From positions 1 through 36,873 of the forward strand of contig VBKI01000073.1 in the NCBI GenBank assembly GCA_005879535.1: a stretch of 36,873 bases of DNA, read 5' to 3'. The stretch's first letter is position 1, and each line of letters starts with the position of its first letter. This DNA is from Deltaproteobacteria bacterium. Its GTDB lineage: Bacteria > Myxococcota > Myxococcia > Myxococcales > 40CM-4-68-19. A model generated the notes under the pieces. That model was not told the origin of the DNA and made no database searches. It saw only the letters and a list, made by a program, of their open reading frames with translations. Below are positions 1-8,496 of the stretch, in pieces. The translations under genes and the position numbers were made by a program.

Positions 1-107
1 CCGATCATGAGGTTCTTCCCGTTTCCGCGTCGCGCGGGAGCGATGCTCGCTGCCGCGATCGCGAGCACGACGCCGGCCAGCGCGGCCACCCACAGTCCGA
101 GGTTCAC
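1..107 (-). CDS. Truncated membrane protein, N-terminus only
   Basis: The gene runs off the left edge and only about 35 codons are visible. It starts with GTG, and its first three bases overlap the TGA stop of msrB (GTGA), so it looks translationally coupled to msrB. The visible part starts [14 protein letters not shown] and is one hydrophobic stretch of about 20 residues followed by a basic turn (ARRGNGK). This fits an N-terminal signal anchor or the first transmembrane helix. Too little remains to name a family. The coupling suggests a shared transcript with the exported MsrB, but no function is inferred. Confidence 0.5.
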   Translation of the reverse strand, partial: MNLGLWVAALAGVVLAIAAASIAPARRGNGKNLMI

Positions 108-658
108 TTCGCCCCCGCCTTCTCGAACAGTGGCAGGTACTTGCCGTACCCCTCCGCATCCAGCCTCTCCACCGGAACGAAGCGAAGCGAGGCGGAGTTC
201 ATGCAATAGCGCAGGCCCGTCGGCGCAGGGCCATCTTCGAAGACGTGCCCGAGGTGGGAATCCGCGAGCCGCGAACGGACTTCGGTGCGGCGCATGAAGA
301 GCACGTGGTCGGTCCTGGTGGTGATGTTCTCCGGCTCGAGCGGTCTGGTGAAGCTGGGCCAGCCCGTTCCCGAATCGAACTTGTCCAGCGAGCTGAAGAG
401 CGGCTCGCCGGAGACGAGATCCACGTAGATTCCTGCTTCGTGCTTGTCCCAATAGGGGTTGCGGAAGGGCGCCTCCGTACCCTCGTGCTGGGTCACCCGG
501 TACTGCTCGGGCGTCAGCCGCTTTTTCAACTCTGTGTCGGAAGGCTTGTGGAAAGCGTCCATGGTGGTCTTCCCGGAGGTTGCGGGCTCCGCCCGCGCCA
601 ATGAGATAGCAGCGAGCAGGCAGCAGACTCCTGCGCCAAGACTGATTCTAATGGTCAT
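104..658 (-). CDS. msrB: Peptide-methionine (R)-S-oxide reductase, exported
   Basis: This 184-residue protein reduces methionine-R-sulfoxide in damaged proteins. MsrB signatures are clear: [17 protein letters not shown] and [11 protein letters not shown], where the Cys is the catalytic nucleophile. The start at 658 gives an N-terminal hydrophobic segment ending SLARA, a likely signal peptide, so the enzyme probably acts outside the cytoplasm. Both zinc-binding CxxC pairs of the classical family are absent (VDLV and SRLA at those positions), and Thr replaces the common Cys in SGTGW. The mature protein therefore has a single Cys and no obvious resolving Cys. The next gene leftward overlaps its stop codon. 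Confidence 0.93.
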   Translation of the reverse strand: MTIRISLGAGVCCLLAAISLARAEPATSGKTTMDAFHKPSDTELKKRLTPEQYRVTQHEGTEAPFRNPYWDKHEAGIYVDLVSGEPLFSSLDKFDSGTGWPSFTRPLEPENITTRTDHVLFMRRTEVRSRLADSHLGHVFEDGPAPTGLRYCMNSASLRFVPVERLDAEGYGKYLPLFEKAGAK

Positions 659-788
659 GTCCCGGTTACGCCCGGAGCGGCGAGGTGGTTTCGACAGAGC
701 TGCGTCGCCTGACGTTTGCCAATCGCGACCAGGACAGCACCGATGGTGCCGCGCTGCAGTGCTCAGGGTCGCAGATCGACGTCGGCGA

Positions 789-1154
789 TTATTTCGTCTC
801 GGGCGGCGTGAGCCGTGGGATGCGCTTCTCCTGGATCGAGTAATCGATGAGCCTGGCGAGGCGTCTCTGGCGCGTCTCGGGTTTCTTCGCGCTGCTGACC
901 CAACAGAGCGTGATTTGGCGGTAGCCGGGCGGCTGCGCCTGAAAGAACTTCCACGCTTTCGCTTTGGTGCGGAAGCGTTTGTCGTCGGCAGGGTCGAGTT
1001 GCGCGTGCTTGCGCTGCTCGTAGGAGTAGATGACGGAGCGGTCGTCGGAGCGCGCTGCGAAGGCTTTGAGGCCGGCGGGCGACATGCGTTTGCGGTCCGG
1101 TGCAGTGGCGCTCGTGAGCATCTCGTCGCTTGCGGCTCTTCCGCATCGGTGCAC
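789..1154 (-). pseudogene. YdeI/OmpD-associated family protein, N-terminally truncated
   Basis: The reading frame encodes the C-terminal half of the YdeI/OmpD-associated family: [29 protein letters not shown] and [18 protein letters not shown] all resemble the family's C-terminal pattern. Family members of this type are usually near 190-200 residues with an N-terminal FATP...W domain. That half is absent here, and no other frame upstream supplies it before the collagen-like gene starts at 1227. The first dozen residues look unrelated. It is probably a remnant; a short functional product starting at an internal Met cannot be excluded. It lies upstream of msrB on the same strand. Confidence 0.6.
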
Positions 1155-1226
1155 TTGACACTACTGCGTGGATTCCGCTGAGATTCACACTCCATTCATT
1201 TTCATCCATTCAGCGAAAGACACTAC

Positions 1227-2456
1227 ATGGCATTTCGACGGCCCGCTTCTCCGACGTGTCCTGCTCTGATTGCAGCATTGCTCCTTGCTGCTTGCTCGGG
1301 CACCGGCACGACCAGTTCAGGACCCGCAGGCCCGGCCGGGCCCACCGGTCCCGCAGGCGCCACTGGGCCCCAAGGACCTGCGGGACCTCAAGGAGCGGCC
1401 GGCCCTGAGGGACCCGCCGGCCGTCCCGGTCCCACCGGGGCCACGGGACCTGCTGGCCCCGCAGGCACGGACGGCCGCGCCGGCCAGGACGGCAGCCTGC
1501 GCATCTACGGGGATGGGTCAGCCGGGGCGCACACCATTGACTCGGCGGCCGAGTCCGATTGGGTCTACAGCCCTCTCCCGGCGGTCGCGCTCAATCTTCA
1601 ATTCACCGATTTCACGGTGGCTGCCGGAGCGGGCCTTTACATCCCGAGCGGCGTGACGATCCGGTGCACTGGAACGTTCACCAACCGCGGCGTGATCGTC
1701 GTCGACAGTGGAAACGCTGCCTGGGGAATCTCGGTTGGACCCGGCTCGCTACCGATCGTGGCCGCGCGCATCGGTCCGCCCGCGATTGGAGTCGCTTCCA
1801 TGCTGCCGGCAGTGGGCGACGTGGGGGACGACTCGATCCTGCGGCTGGGCGGCATGTACGGCAAGGGATTGCTCGAGTTGCAGGCCCGCACCGTCCTGCA
1901 CCCCGGCCTCCAAGGTGGCGGCTCTGGCGCTGGCTTTGTCAACGGCGGCGGCGGGTCCTTCACCGTCCTGGCGATGGGCGGCATCGTCAACGTGGCGGGA
2001 GCATCCATCTTGGCTGCTGGCAGCAAGGGCGCCAACATCAATGATGTCGGTGGAGGAGCCGGAGGAGGCGGTGGCGGCGTGGTGATCCTGGCATCGAAGA
2101 CCAGCGTCATCAACGCGGGCACCATCGATGTATCGGGGGGCGACGGCGCCCCGAGCAATTTTGCTTCTGGGTTCGGCGGAGGTGGCGGAGGTGGCATTGC
2201 ACATCTGCTCGCCCCGGCGATCACCACGGCCGGTGGCTCGATCATCGTCAGGGGCGGTGCCCCCGGAACGAACGCCGTGCCCGTCTCCGCGCCGCTCCGC
2301 TCCGGCGGTAACGGAGGGGGCGGCTCGGGAGGAAACGGCGGTGCGGGAGGGGAAGTACCCCCTGGAGCGCCTGTCTTCTCGCGAAGCCCGTTTGGCAGTT
2401 CCGGCCAGCCAGGCTACGCGCTACAGTCGGTGCTCGACCCGACCTCGCTTTTCTAG
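1227..2456 (+). CDS. Collagen-like, glycine-rich surface lipoprotein
   Basis: This 409-residue protein has an N-terminal signal with a lipobox (LLAAC, Cys23), so it should be lipid-anchored. Residues 32-88 are 19 uninterrupted Gly-X-Y triplets rich in Pro at X (GPA, GPT, GPQ), a bacterial collagen-like triple-helix region. The rest is a repetitive beta-rich domain with glycine runs ([19 protein letters not shown]) alternating with short hydrophobic strands such as [21 protein letters not shown]. Such proteins are usually cell-surface adhesins or matrix proteins; the ligand is unknown. TTGACA at 1155-1160 could be a -35 box, but no good -10 follows. The gene stands alone between opposing neighbours. 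Confidence 0.8.
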   Translation: MAFRRPASPTCPALIAALLLAACSGTGTTSSGPAGPAGPTGPAGATGPQGPAGPQGAAGPEGPAGRPGPTGATGPAGPAGTDGRAGQDGSLRIYGDGSAGAHTIDSAAESDWVYSPLPAVALNLQFTDFTVAAGAGLYIPSGVTIRCTGTFTNRGVIVVDSGNAAWGISVGPGSLPIVAARIGPPAIGVASMLPAVGDVGDDSILRLGGMYGKGLLELQARTVLHPGLQGGGSGAGFVNGGGGSFTVLAMGGIVNVAGASILAAGSKGANINDVGGGAGGGGGGVVILASKTSVINAGTIDVSGGDGAPSNFASGFGGGGGGGIAHLLAPAITTAGGSIIVRGGAPGTNAVPVSAPLRSGGNGGGGSGGNGGAGGEVPPGAPVFSRSPFGSSGQPGYALQSVLDPTSLF

Positions 2457-2525
2457 GAGCGGATCTGGTCCGGGCCTCTGCGCTCGATTCGGCGTGCATC
2501 GTCGAGGTCTTGCGACGTCTGCGGA

Positions 2526-3506
2526 TCAGGCGCCGGGGACCACCACTACCTTCCCCTTCACCTTGCGCTGCAGTAGCCGCACCATCGCCCCGGGCGCTTC
2601 TTCGAGAGAGACGCGTTCGCTGATTGCGGGCTTGATCCTGCCCTGAGCGAACCACGCCGCCAGCTGCTCGACGTTGCGGCGTTGCCCTTCTGGATCGTGC
2701 TGCGTCCAGTCACCCCAGTACACGCCCACCAGCGATCGTTCCTTGAGTAGCGCCAGGTTCAGCTTGACCTGCGGGATGACGCCGGAGGCGAACCCGATGA
2801 CCAGCAGCCGCCCGCGCCACGCCGTCGCGCGCAGCGCCGCTTCGGTGTGCGCGCCGCCCACCGGATCGTAGACCACGTCGGCGCCCTTCCCTCGCGTCAG
2901 GTCGAGGATGCGCTGGCGGAGGTCGGATTTCTCGTAGTCGATGCCGTCGTCGGCGCCGAGTTCCTTGCAGAACGCGAGCTTCTCCTCGCTGGACGCGGCC
3001 GCGATGACCTTCGCTCCCATCGCCTTGCCCACCTCGATGGCCGAGGTGCCCACCCCGCCCGCCGCCCCCAGGACCACCAGCGTCTCGCCGGGCTGGAGAT
3101 GGCCGCAGTCCTTGAGCGCGTGCAGCGACGTGCAGTAGGTGAGCACGAATGCCGATCCGGTCTCGAAGTCCATCCCCGCCGGCAGCGGAGAGAGCCGGTC
3201 GGCAGCAACAACGCATTCCTGCGCGAATCCACCGCGGCCCGGTGAAGCGACGACGCGGTCGCCGCTCTTCACGCCGCGGACGCCGGCTCCGACGTCCTTC
3301 ACGATCCCTGCCAGCTCCATCCCGGGTGAGAAGGGCAACGGCGGCTTCACCTGGTAGAGGCCCTGCACCAGCAGCGCGTCAGGGAAGTTTAGGGAACTCG
3401 CCTTCACCTCGACGACCACCTCGGTCGGACCAGGCCGGGGCGAAGGGACTTCTTCCACCTTCAGCCGCTCGATGGGTCCATATTCGCGGCAGAGAAGAGC
3501 TTTCAC
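2526..3506 (-). CDS. NADPH:quinone oxidoreductase, zinc-free MDR family
   Basis: This 326-residue medium-chain dehydrogenase/reductase has an N-terminal GroES-like domain (NFPDALLVQGLYQ, PFSPGMELAGIV) and a Rossmann domain with AAGGVGTSAIEVGKAMGAKVIAA for NADPH. The catalytic-zinc Cys/His ligands of alcohol dehydrogenases are absent, so a quinone oxidoreductase or enoyl reductase role is expected. It begins with GTG three bases after the stop of the upstream acyl-CoA ligase, whose last codons carry a purine-rich AAGGAAAG ribosome site. The two form an operon, which suggests this enzyme reduces a double bond or quinone in the same carboxylic-acid pathway. The exact substrate cannot be read. 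Confidence 0.87.
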   Translation of the reverse strand: MKALLCREYGPIERLKVEEVPSPRPGPTEVVVEVKASSLNFPDALLVQGLYQVKPPLPFSPGMELAGIVKDVGAGVRGVKSGDRVVASPGRGGFAQECVVAADRLSPLPAGMDFETGSAFVLTYCTSLHALKDCGHLQPGETLVVLGAAGGVGTSAIEVGKAMGAKVIAAASSEEKLAFCKELGADDGIDYEKSDLRQRILDLTRGKGADVVYDPVGGAHTEAALRATAWRGRLLVIGFASGVIPQVKLNLALLKERSLVGVYWGDWTQHDPEGQRRNVEQLAAWFAQGRIKPAISERVSLEEAPGAMVRLLQRKVKGKVVVVPGA

Positions 3507-3509
3507 GGC

Positions 3510-5171
3510 TCACTTTCCTTTCAGGAGCGCCGTCTGCTCGCGCAGGACGCGCTTGAGCACCTTGCCAGTAGCGGTCTTGGGCAATGCATCGATGAAGCGG
3601 ACCTGCCGCGGCGCCTTGTACACGGACATGTTCGTCCGGCACCAATCGACAATCTGGTCCTCGCTGACGTTGCCCTTGGCGTCGGGCTTCAGCACCACGA
3701 ACGCCAGCGGATCCTCGCCGCGGTAGGGATCGGCGACGCCGACGACGGCCACCTCGGCGACGGCCGGGTGACGGTACATGATCGCCTCCACTTCCGCGGG
3801 AAAGACGCTGAAGCCGGATACCTTCAGCATGTCCTTCTTGCGCTCCTCGATGGAGAAGTAGCCCTCCTCGTCGACGCGGCCAATATCGCCGGTGAGAAAC
3901 CAACCGTCGTGGAATGCCCGGCGAGTCGCTTCGGGGTTCCGCCAATAGCCTTTCATTACCTGGGGGCCACGCACGGCGATCTCCCCGGACTTGCCGATTT
4001 CCAGCTCCGTCCCAGGATCGTTCACGTCCACCACCCGCACCTCCGTCAGCGGCAGCGGGACGCCGACCGTGCCGTACTTGGGCCGGTGCGGCGGGTTGAT
4101 GTGCGTCGGGGCAGTCGTTTCCGACAGCCCGTAACCCTCGATCAGCTTGTGTCCGGTGATCTCCTCCCAACGCCGCGCGATCGCGGGCGGCACCGGCGCT
4201 CCGCCCGAGTAGCATTGACGGAGCGAGGAGAGATCGAACTCTTTCGTCTTCGGGAAATTCACCACCGCCACGTTCACGGTGGTGATGAAGGTGGTCCGTG
4301 TGCAGCGATACGTCTCGATGGCCCGGAGCACGGTGACGAGATCGAAGCGGCCGATGGCCACGAGCGTCGCGCCCATGTACGCCATCATGTTCATCTGGCA
4401 TTCCATCCCGGTGATGTGGAACCAGGGCAGGACGCCGAGCCCCACGTCGTCGTCGCCCGAGCCGATGTAGACGTGCTGCAGCTCACAATTCGAAACCAGG
4501 TTGCCGTGCGTGATCTCCGCTGCCTTGGCGGTGCCGGTCGTGCCGGAGGTGTACTGCAGCAAAGCGGTGTCGGAGAGCGACCGCGGGACCTGCGTCTTCA
4601 GCTCGGGAGCGGAGTGCAGGACGTCCAGCAGCGGCTCGGTGCCGGGCCGCGGCCCGCCGTTGCTCTCCAGGAACGGGGGCGGCGGCGGTAGCGTCGGGGT
4701 CTCGGGCAGGAAGTCGCGGTACTCGGTCAGCACCACGGTGTCGAGCTTCGTCTGCGTCCGGATCGGCTCGACCACCAAGTACGCTTCATTCGTGGTGACG
4801 AGGACACGCGCCCCGGAGTCATCGAATTCGTGGAGCAGCTCGACCGCCTTGTGCATCGGATTCAGGCACACCGCGACGCCGCCGGCGCGCAGCGTGCCGT
4901 AGTAGGCGATGGCGAACTGCGGCGAGTTCTCCAGGAAGATGGCGACGCGGTCGCCGGGTGAAAGCCCGCGAGCCTGCAGGAAGCCCGCGAAGCGGCCCAC
5001 CGCCGAGTCGAGCTCGGCGAAGCTGACGGCGCGCCCGTAAAAGTGGATCGCCGGACGATCGGGCACGCGCTTCGCCTGGCGCGCGAGGATGGCCGTCAAC
5101 GGCTCTTCGGGCAGGCGGATCGACGCCTCGTGCACGGTCGCCGGCCAGTGCTTCTTCCAGATGGGCTCCAC
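3510..5171 (-). CDS. Acyl-CoA ligase (AMP-binding), fatty or aromatic acid
   Basis: This 553-residue member of the ANL superfamily activates a carboxylate to its CoA thioester through an acyl-adenylate. Motifs in order: the P-loop YTSGTTGTAKAAEITHGN (the usual PKG triad reads AKA), GYGLSETT, TGDIGRVDEEGYF, the hinge region KKDMLKVSGFSVFPAEVE, and the A10 motif TATGKVLKR with the catalytic Lys near the C-terminus. The GTG start has a strong GGGAGG site. It is the first gene of a two-gene leftward operon with the quinone oxidoreductase and is divergent from a second ligase. Long-chain fatty acid or aryl acid are both possible substrates. Confidence 0.9.
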   Translation of the reverse strand: MEPIWKKHWPATVHEASIRLPEEPLTAILARQAKRVPDRPAIHFYGRAVSFAELDSAVGRFAGFLQARGLSPGDRVAIFLENSPQFAIAYYGTLRAGGVAVCLNPMHKAVELLHEFDDSGARVLVTTNEAYLVVEPIRTQTKLDTVVLTEYRDFLPETPTLPPPPPFLESNGGPRPGTEPLLDVLHSAPELKTQVPRSLSDTALLQYTSGTTGTAKAAEITHGNLVSNCELQHVYIGSGDDDVGLGVLPWFHITGMECQMNMMAYMGATLVAIGRFDLVTVLRAIETYRCTRTTFITTVNVAVVNFPKTKEFDLSSLRQCYSGGAPVPPAIARRWEEITGHKLIEGYGLSETTAPTHINPPHRPKYGTVGVPLPLTEVRVVDVNDPGTELEIGKSGEIAVRGPQVMKGYWRNPEATRRAFHDGWFLTGDIGRVDEEGYFSIEERKKDMLKVSGFSVFPAEVEAIMYRHPAVAEVAVVGVADPYRGEDPLAFVVLKPDAKGNVSEDQIVDWCRTNMSVYKAPRQVRFIDALPKTATGKVLKRVLREQTALLKGK

Positions 5172-5267
5172 GGTTTCCTCCCGCGGCAGACGGGCGCGTC
5201 TCCATTACACCGGCCGGCGCCGCGCCGACAGGGTGACGGACGCAAGCTTTTCTGGTTTCCTCCCGCC

Positions 5268-6977
5268 ATGGACCCCCTGCAGCTCTACCTCTCGAGGCCG
5301 TGGGTGAAGTTCTACCAGCCCGGAGTACCGTCGTCCGTCGAGTTCCAGGCGCGCCCGGTGTTCCAGCTCTTCGACGAGGCGGCAGCCCGGTGGCCGGGAC
5401 GCGATGCGCTGGTTTTCTACGGCCGCGGCATCACCTATCGCGAGCTCAGCGATGCCATCGACAGGCTCTCCTGCGCTCTGGCGGAGCTCGGTGTCCGAAA
5501 GGGCCACCGGGTCGCCATCTATCTCGTCAACAGCCCGCAGTTCGTGATCGCGTACTTCGCCGCCCTCAAGTGCGGCGCCGCCGTCACCAGCATCAGCCCG
5601 CTCTATACGAGCCACGAGGTCCGCTACCAGCTCGAGGACAGCGGCGCGCGCGTGGTGGTCTGCCAGGACCTGCTCTACGAGAAGGTGGCAAAGTGCGGCG
5701 CGCCGCTCGACGCGGTCGTGGTCACCAGCGTGGGCGAGTTCCTTCCGCCGCTGAAGCGGCTGCTCGGCAAGACCGCGCTCGCGCGGCTGTTCCCCGAGGT
5801 CAATCTCGGCGCACCCCGGATCCGGCCCGCGGCAAACCTGCACTGGCTCCAGGATCTGCTGAAGAAGTACCCGCCGCGTCCGCCACAAGTCAGCATCGAC
5901 GCGAACGCCGACCTCGCCGCCCTGCCGTACACAGGCGGCACCACCGGCCATCCGAAGGGCGTCATGCTCACCCACGCCAACATGGTCGCGGCGCAGGCGC
6001 TGGCGAAAGCGACGTTCCCGGCGTTTGTCTCAGGCAAGGAAGTGGTGGTCGCGTTCCTGCCCTTCTTCCACATCTACGGGCAGATCGTGATCATGCTCAA
6101 CGGCCTCGCCCAGGGACACTTGCTCGTCCTCTTCACCTGTCCGGACACCGAGGCGATCCTCTCCGCCATGGAGCGTTACCAGGCCACGGTGTTCTTCGGC
6201 GTGCCCACGCTCTTCGAGTACCTCAAGGACCACAAGGACACCGACAAGGTGAACTGGAGGCGGCTCAAGCTGGTCCTCTCCGGCGCCGACACCCTGCACG
6301 AGACCACCACCAAGGGGTGGGCGCGGCGCACCGGCTCCAGCATCACCGAGGGGTATGGGCTCTCCGAGACCTGCGCCATGAGCCACGTCAATCCCGTGCA
6401 GCGCCCCAAGGCCGGCTCGTTCGGCTGCCCCGTACCGGACGTGCTGGCGGCGGTGATCGAGCCGGAATCGCTCGCCTTCGTCCCGCCCGGCGAGATCGGT
6501 GAGCTCGTGCTGTCGGGACCGAGCGTGATGGCGGGCTACTGGCGGCGCCCGGAGGAGACCGCGCGCGCATTCCTCGAGCGGGATGGCCGGCGCTGGCTGA
6601 GGACCGGCGACATCGTCCGCATGGACGACGAGGGCTATTTCCACTTCTACGACCGCTCGAAGGACCTGATCAAATGCAAGGGGTACTCGGTCTTCGCCAA
6701 GGACGTGGAGGAGGTCCTTTACGCGCATCCCCACGTGAAAGCGGCCGGAGTGATCGGAGTTCCCGATCCGGCTTTCGGACACCGGATCAAGGCCATCGTG
6801 GTGCTGCAGGCCGACGCGCGCGGAAAGGTCGACGAGGACGAGATCAAGGCGTACTGCCGCGAGCGTCTCGCCGAATACAAGGTGCCTCAGACGATCGAGT
6901 TCCGCGGCGAGCTGCCGCGCACCGACGTGGGGAAGGTCTCGCGCCGCGAGCTGCGCGACGACGGCCCGGCGGCCTGA
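5268..6977 (+). CDS. Acyl-CoA ligase (AMP-binding), second copy
   Basis: This 569-residue ANL-superfamily ligase starts at the ATG at 5268 (MDPLQLYLSRPWVKFY, a typical family N-terminus). The reading frame stays open far upstream, but that part is antisense to the other ligase. Motifs: YTGGTTGHPKGVMLTHAN, GYGLSETCAMSH, RTGDIVRMDDEGYF, KDLIKCKGYSVFAKDVEEV and a C-terminal DVGKVSRREL with the catalytic Lys. It heads a rightward operon with livG and livF; livG starts on the base after its stop. That linkage implies it activates the acid imported by the Liv-type transporter. No strong Shine-Dalgarno precedes its ATG. Confidence 0.91.
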   Translation: MDPLQLYLSRPWVKFYQPGVPSSVEFQARPVFQLFDEAAARWPGRDALVFYGRGITYRELSDAIDRLSCALAELGVRKGHRVAIYLVNSPQFVIAYFAALKCGAAVTSISPLYTSHEVRYQLEDSGARVVVCQDLLYEKVAKCGAPLDAVVVTSVGEFLPPLKRLLGKTALARLFPEVNLGAPRIRPAANLHWLQDLLKKYPPRPPQVSIDANADLAALPYTGGTTGHPKGVMLTHANMVAAQALAKATFPAFVSGKEVVVAFLPFFHIYGQIVIMLNGLAQGHLLVLFTCPDTEAILSAMERYQATVFFGVPTLFEYLKDHKDTDKVNWRRLKLVLSGADTLHETTTKGWARRTGSSITEGYGLSETCAMSHVNPVQRPKAGSFGCPVPDVLAAVIEPESLAFVPPGEIGELVLSGPSVMAGYWRRPEETARAFLERDGRRWLRTGDIVRMDDEGYFHFYDRSKDLIKCKGYSVFAKDVEEVLYAHPHVKAAGVIGVPDPAFGHRIKAIVVLQADARGKVDEDEIKAYCRERLAEYKVPQTIEFRGELPRTDVGKVSRRELRDDGPAA

Positions 6978-7751
6978 ATGGCGGAGCCGTTCTTCCGCGT
7001 AGAGCGCCTCACCCGTCGCTTCGGCGGGCTGCTCGCCGTCAACGACGTCGGCTTCGAGCTGCGCCGGGACCAGATCGTGGGGCTCATCGGCCCGAACGGC
7101 GCCGGCAAGACCACTCTCCTGAGGCTCATCACGCGCGTCCTGCGCGCGGACAGCGGAAAAGTGATCTTCAACGGCGAGGACATCAGCTCGCTGCGCGTGT
7201 GGGACGTCGTGAACCGCGGTATCGCTTGCACCTTCCAGAACACGAGGCCGTTCCGCCACCTGCCCATCGTCGCCAACGTGATGGTCCCCCTGCTCGCGCC
7301 GAGGGCGCATGCCCGTGGCGACTGGGTGCGGAAGATCGATGCGAAGGCGATGGACGCCCTGGAGTTCGTCGGAATCGCCGACCAGGCGCTCGAGCCGGCC
7401 TCGGCGCTCTCGCAGGGCGACCTGAAGCGGCTGGAGGTGGCGCGCGCCATCGCCACCGAACCGGAGCTGCTGCTGCTCGACGAGCCTCTCGGCGGCCTCA
7501 ATCCCGCGGAATCGGAGCTGCTCGCGCGCTCGATCAAACGGCTGCACAAAGGCGGCCGCTTCGGACGGTTGCATTCAGAAGGGCCCGCCGTGGTGATGAT
7601 CGAGCACAAGCTGAAAGAGCTGATGTCCATCGCCGACCGGGTGATCGTGATGGACCACGGCGAGGTGCTGGCCGACGCCGCGCCGGCGGAGATCGTGAAG
7701 AACCCGAAGGTGGTGGAAGCGTACCTGGGGTCCGCGCATGCCGCTCCTTGA
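6978..7751 (+). CDS. livG: Branched-chain amino-acid-type ABC transporter ATPase (LivG-like)
   Basis: This 257-residue ATPase belongs to the HAAT (LivG) family. It has Walker A GPNGAGKTT, a signature ALSQGDLKRLEVARAI, Walker B LLLLDEPLGGLNPAE and an H-loop VVMIEHKL. The signature reads LSQGD rather than LSGGQ, as is common for LivG. Its ATG directly follows the TGA of the acyl-CoA ligase, and its 3' end overlaps livF by 14 bases, so translation is probably coupled. It should energise the LivH/LivM permease encoded on the opposite strand. Given the ligase neighbours, a carboxylic acid is as likely a substrate as an amino acid. Confidence 0.93.
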   Translation: MAEPFFRVERLTRRFGGLLAVNDVGFELRRDQIVGLIGPNGAGKTTLLRLITRVLRADSGKVIFNGEDISSLRVWDVVNRGIACTFQNTRPFRHLPIVANVMVPLLAPRAHARGDWVRKIDAKAMDALEFVGIADQALEPASALSQGDLKRLEVARAIATEPELLLLDEPLGGLNPAESELLARSIKRLHKGGRFGRLHSEGPAVVMIEHKLKELMSIADRVIVMDHGEVLADAAPAEIVKNPKVVEAYLGSAHAAP

Positions 7752-8487
7752 GGTGAAAGACCTCGCCGTCCGCTACGACAAGGCGGTGATCCTCAACGGG
7801 GTGTCGCTGCGCGTGGACGAGGGCGAGCTCGTGGGCCTCGTCGGACCGAACGGCGCCGGCAAGTCCACGCTGCTGCGCGCCATCTCCGGGCTGGTCCGCT
7901 TCGAGGAGCGGATGAAGCGCGGCGCAGACGGCGACATCGTTCTCGAGGGAGAGGTGCGGCTCGCGGGAGAGCGCATCGAGGGCCTGCCGGCGCATGAGAT
8001 CCGCAAGCGCGGCCTGGTCCACTGCCCCGAGCGGCGGCGGCCGTTCCGCGAGCTGACGGTGGAGGAGAACCTGCTCGCAGGCGCGTACCTGTCGCAAAGC
8101 CCGGCGGGGACGCGGCGCAGCCTCGATCGAGCGTATGCGCTGTTTCCCAGGCTCGCGGAGCGCAAGAGGCAGCTGGCGGGGAAGCTCTCGGGCGGCGAGC
8201 AGCAGATGCTCGCGACGGCGCGCGCTCTGATGTACGAGGCGAAGCTGCTGGCGATCGACGAGCCATCGCTCGGCCTCGCGCCCCGCGTCCGCGAGGAACT
8301 GTTCGCCGCCATCGGGAAGATCCACGCGGAGGGCACCCCGGTCCTGCTCGTGGAGCAGGAGGTGGCGCAGGTCTTCCGCATGGCGAAGCGCAACTACGTG
8401 CTCTCGCAGGGGCGCATCATCGCCGAGGGCACCGCGGCGGAGATGATGGCGAACGAGACGCTGCGCGCCGGCTACCTGGGGCTCTGA
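7738..8487 (+). CDS. livF: Branched-chain amino-acid-type ABC transporter ATPase (LivF-like)
   Basis: This 249-residue second ATPase of a Liv-type importer has Walker A GPNGAGKST, signature LSGGEQQMLATARALM, Walker B LLAIDEPSLGLAP and VLLVEQEV at the H-loop. CPERRRPFRELTVEENL is the typical LivF Q-loop region. It has a short insertion (residues about 56-66) between Walker A and the EVRLAG strand. It overlaps livG at its start. Its stop lies only 9 bases from the stop of livM, which is transcribed toward it, so the two transporter transcripts converge here without room for a separate terminator. Confidence 0.93.
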   Translation: MPLLEVKDLAVRYDKAVILNGVSLRVDEGELVGLVGPNGAGKSTLLRAISGLVRFEERMKRGADGDIVLEGEVRLAGERIEGLPAHEIRKRGLVHCPERRRPFRELTVEENLLAGAYLSQSPAGTRRSLDRAYALFPRLAERKRQLAGKLSGGEQQMLATARALMYEAKLLAIDEPSLGLAPRVREELFAAIGKIHAEGTPVLLVEQEVAQVFRMAKRNYVLSQGRIIAEGTAAEMMANETLRAGYLGL

Positions 8488-8496
8488 GCGGGGGCC

